NCBI GenBank assembly: GCA_033026295.1
Contig: CM065182.1
Location: 13,268,001-13,332,000, forward strand
DNA from: Channa striata
Lineage: Eukaryota > Chordata > Actinopteri > Anabantiformes > Channidae
Length of the DNA: 64,000 nt
Direction of reading: 5' to 3'
The notes below the pieces were generated by a model that worked only from the letters and a program-made list of their open reading frames with translations, was not told the DNA's origin and made no database searches. Made by a program: the position numbers and the translations under genes. Shown here in pieces: positions 62,375 to 64,000 of this stretch. How positions within the stretch are numbered: position 1 is the first letter of the stretch; every line of letters starts with the position of its first letter.

Positions 62375-64000
62375 CTTGAAGAAAAAGACGAAAGGAGGTA
62401 AGAAAAAAAAAAAAAAAAGAACGTATTACTAGAAAGTGGGTCAAGACAGAACTAAGGAGGACAAACAGCAGCAAATGAGGCCTTGGAGGGTCTCAGCGTG
62501 AGAGCTTAAACATAGATTTAAATACAGAGTACACAGCCCTACATGCCCCTAAATGCACTGGCTGCAAAGGAAATGGAAAGACTGTAAGATCTCTCAGCAT
62601 AAGGTCCCTGAGGATAGTGTTCACCACATCTAGTGAAACTGACAATGAGAATGTTCATTCGTGAGCGATTACTGACTGGGTGACCCTGTAACAAGCTGCC
62701 CGTTGCAGTGGCCTCCTACAGTGAGGCCACAGCCTTTTTAAAGACTGCTTTGTCACGTCAACGATTTCAATAATTATTGGAAAATTAATCATACTCATCT
62801 TCACTCATTTCAAAATATAATAATATGCTCGCTCGAGCAATTCTTGGGCCAGCTGAGGAAATCTCAGTGGGGAAAATGAGTGAATACCTTGCCAAACAAA
62901 TATTAAAATGTGACCTTGAATAGTGAACAAAATCGTGCAGCTGCTCAGTGGAAGTGGCACAAACATATTAGAACACAGTAGATGTACGAAGCAGATCTAA
63001 TATGCAGTAGGTAAATTATATTAAATAAGTCATAGATTGCAAATCCAAATAAACTCACGATAGTGCAGCTATAATAAAGGCCACTGCTTTATATTCTTAA
63101 TTTAATGTCTCTCTCTGTAAAACTGGTAAAAATACTTTGTAGTACTATTCCCTGAGCTTAAGCAGTAGTTACTAATGTGGAGGTCAGAACTAAAAACATT
63201 TTCAATTATCTGTAGAGACTGGTCACAACAGCCTTGGATGATGAAGAGGCATAAGGGATGACGATATACATTATGCAATAAAAAAATCCTGTTCTAAACT
63301 GCTTTGTTTGAAAATGCTGGCAGCAAAAACAAATTGAGAACATCTGACCCAGAGATCTGCACATTTGCGTATGTTAACCAGTTCATTAAAATAACCCCTA
63401 AAGCCTGTTTCACATATGAATTCTGGACAACGTCAGGAGAAATCCGCTTCGGGCGCTGTCAGAGTGAAAAGTGTCCTCACACGTGAACATCTGCTCGATT
63501 ACAGTGCACGATCAATGCGCACAGGAGGGACGACATGACAGAAAACTTAGGCTGCAGAACACAGCGTTTAAATTAGGTGCCAAACTATGCTAAAAGCAAG
63601 TGTACTGTTGCCTGAGCACAGATTTCCTTTTTATGATGTTGTGGTTTCACTGTGCAAAAATACATACAGCGTAGTTATTACTTTTAAAACATTCAAATGG
63701 CTTCTAATAAGGTTAAACAGAATGTGAGACACACCTATGTTAATATTACACACTAACCTTTATTTTTAAAAGATATCTGAGAAAAGCAGAAACAAAAATT
63801 ATTTTGCCATTTTAAAAGGTTGCATCAGTTCAAAATCAAGTTTAAACCATTAAAACATTCCTCTAGGTAAATATCCTAACTGCCATTTCAAAGCTTTTAT
63901 TTTCATTTTAATCTGTGCATTTTGGACGTAACAATAAAACCACACCCATGCAGCCCGCCCAGAGTAGAGCTGGGCACGGCGAGAAAAACATCAAATCTAA
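62375..64000. other. klhl13: klhl13 upstream intron to window end
   Basis: No further KLHL exon could be recognised, so the preceding exon probably lies outside the window. A run of A follows directly at about 62402-62417. Confidence 0.5.

Noticed and set aside
1..64000. CRISPR arrays, prokaryotic operons or viral genes
   Set aside because: No regularly spaced repeats, no bacterial gene layout and no viral reading frames were seen.

Overview
The window is vertebrate nuclear DNA, almost certainly from a teleost fish. Its genes are split by short introns (about 80-200 bp) and long AT-rich ones, and it carries fish-type transposons: a Tc1-like remnant, a non-autonomous hAT copy with an intact target-site duplication, and tRNA-derived SINEs. 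The proteins match vertebrate families. I see no operons, CRISPR arrays, prokaryotic genes or functional RNA genes.

Layout. (1) 1-6060 is intergenic and repeat-rich; a doubtful minus-strand exon lies at the extreme left edge. (2) 6065-36600 holds ltbp3 (latent TGF-beta binding protein 3) on the minus strand. I reconstructed 29 coding exons whose lengths sum to an open frame of 1,246 residues: signal peptide, N-terminal basic/Cys region, 16 EGF-like domains and four 8-cysteine TB/hybrid domains, including the LAP-binding TB domain with its Tyr-Pro insertion. Intron 1 is about 14 kb and contains a direct duplication of roughly 500 bp. (3) 42171-43922 is a two-exon gene (minus strand) for a five-finger C2H2 zinc-finger protein with an N-terminal coiled coil; its only visible intron is 96 bp, a multiple of three and stop-free. 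A CpG-rich promoter lies at 43930-44420. (4) 47281-48911 (plus strand) is a gene like LRRN4CL: TATA box, non-coding first exon, then one coding exon for a 241-residue type I membrane protein with a fibronectin-III-like domain. (5) 49-57.5 kb is intergenic, with three CTCF-like motifs at 51.8-53.4 kb and an unexplained open segment at 56.9-57.2 kb. (6) 57520-62374 holds the last two coding exons of a Kelch-like gene closest to KLHL13/KLHL9 (minus strand); the rest lies beyond 64,000.

Function. The genes are independent transcription units with no shared pathway evident. ltbp3 encodes a secreted matrix protein that escorts latent TGF-beta, the zinc-finger protein is a presumed nuclear regulator, the LRRN4CL-like protein is a surface glycoprotein, and the KLHL protein would be a CUL3 substrate adaptor. 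In human, LTBP3 and LRRN4CL lie on 11q12-q13, so their proximity here may be conserved synteny. The most interesting observations are splicing architecture in ltbp3 (a 14-nt microexon, a GC-AG intron, two NAGNAG acceptors, a 12-bp duplicated donor, an apparent extra EGF exon) and the retainable intron of the zinc-finger gene. I found no clear new biological system.
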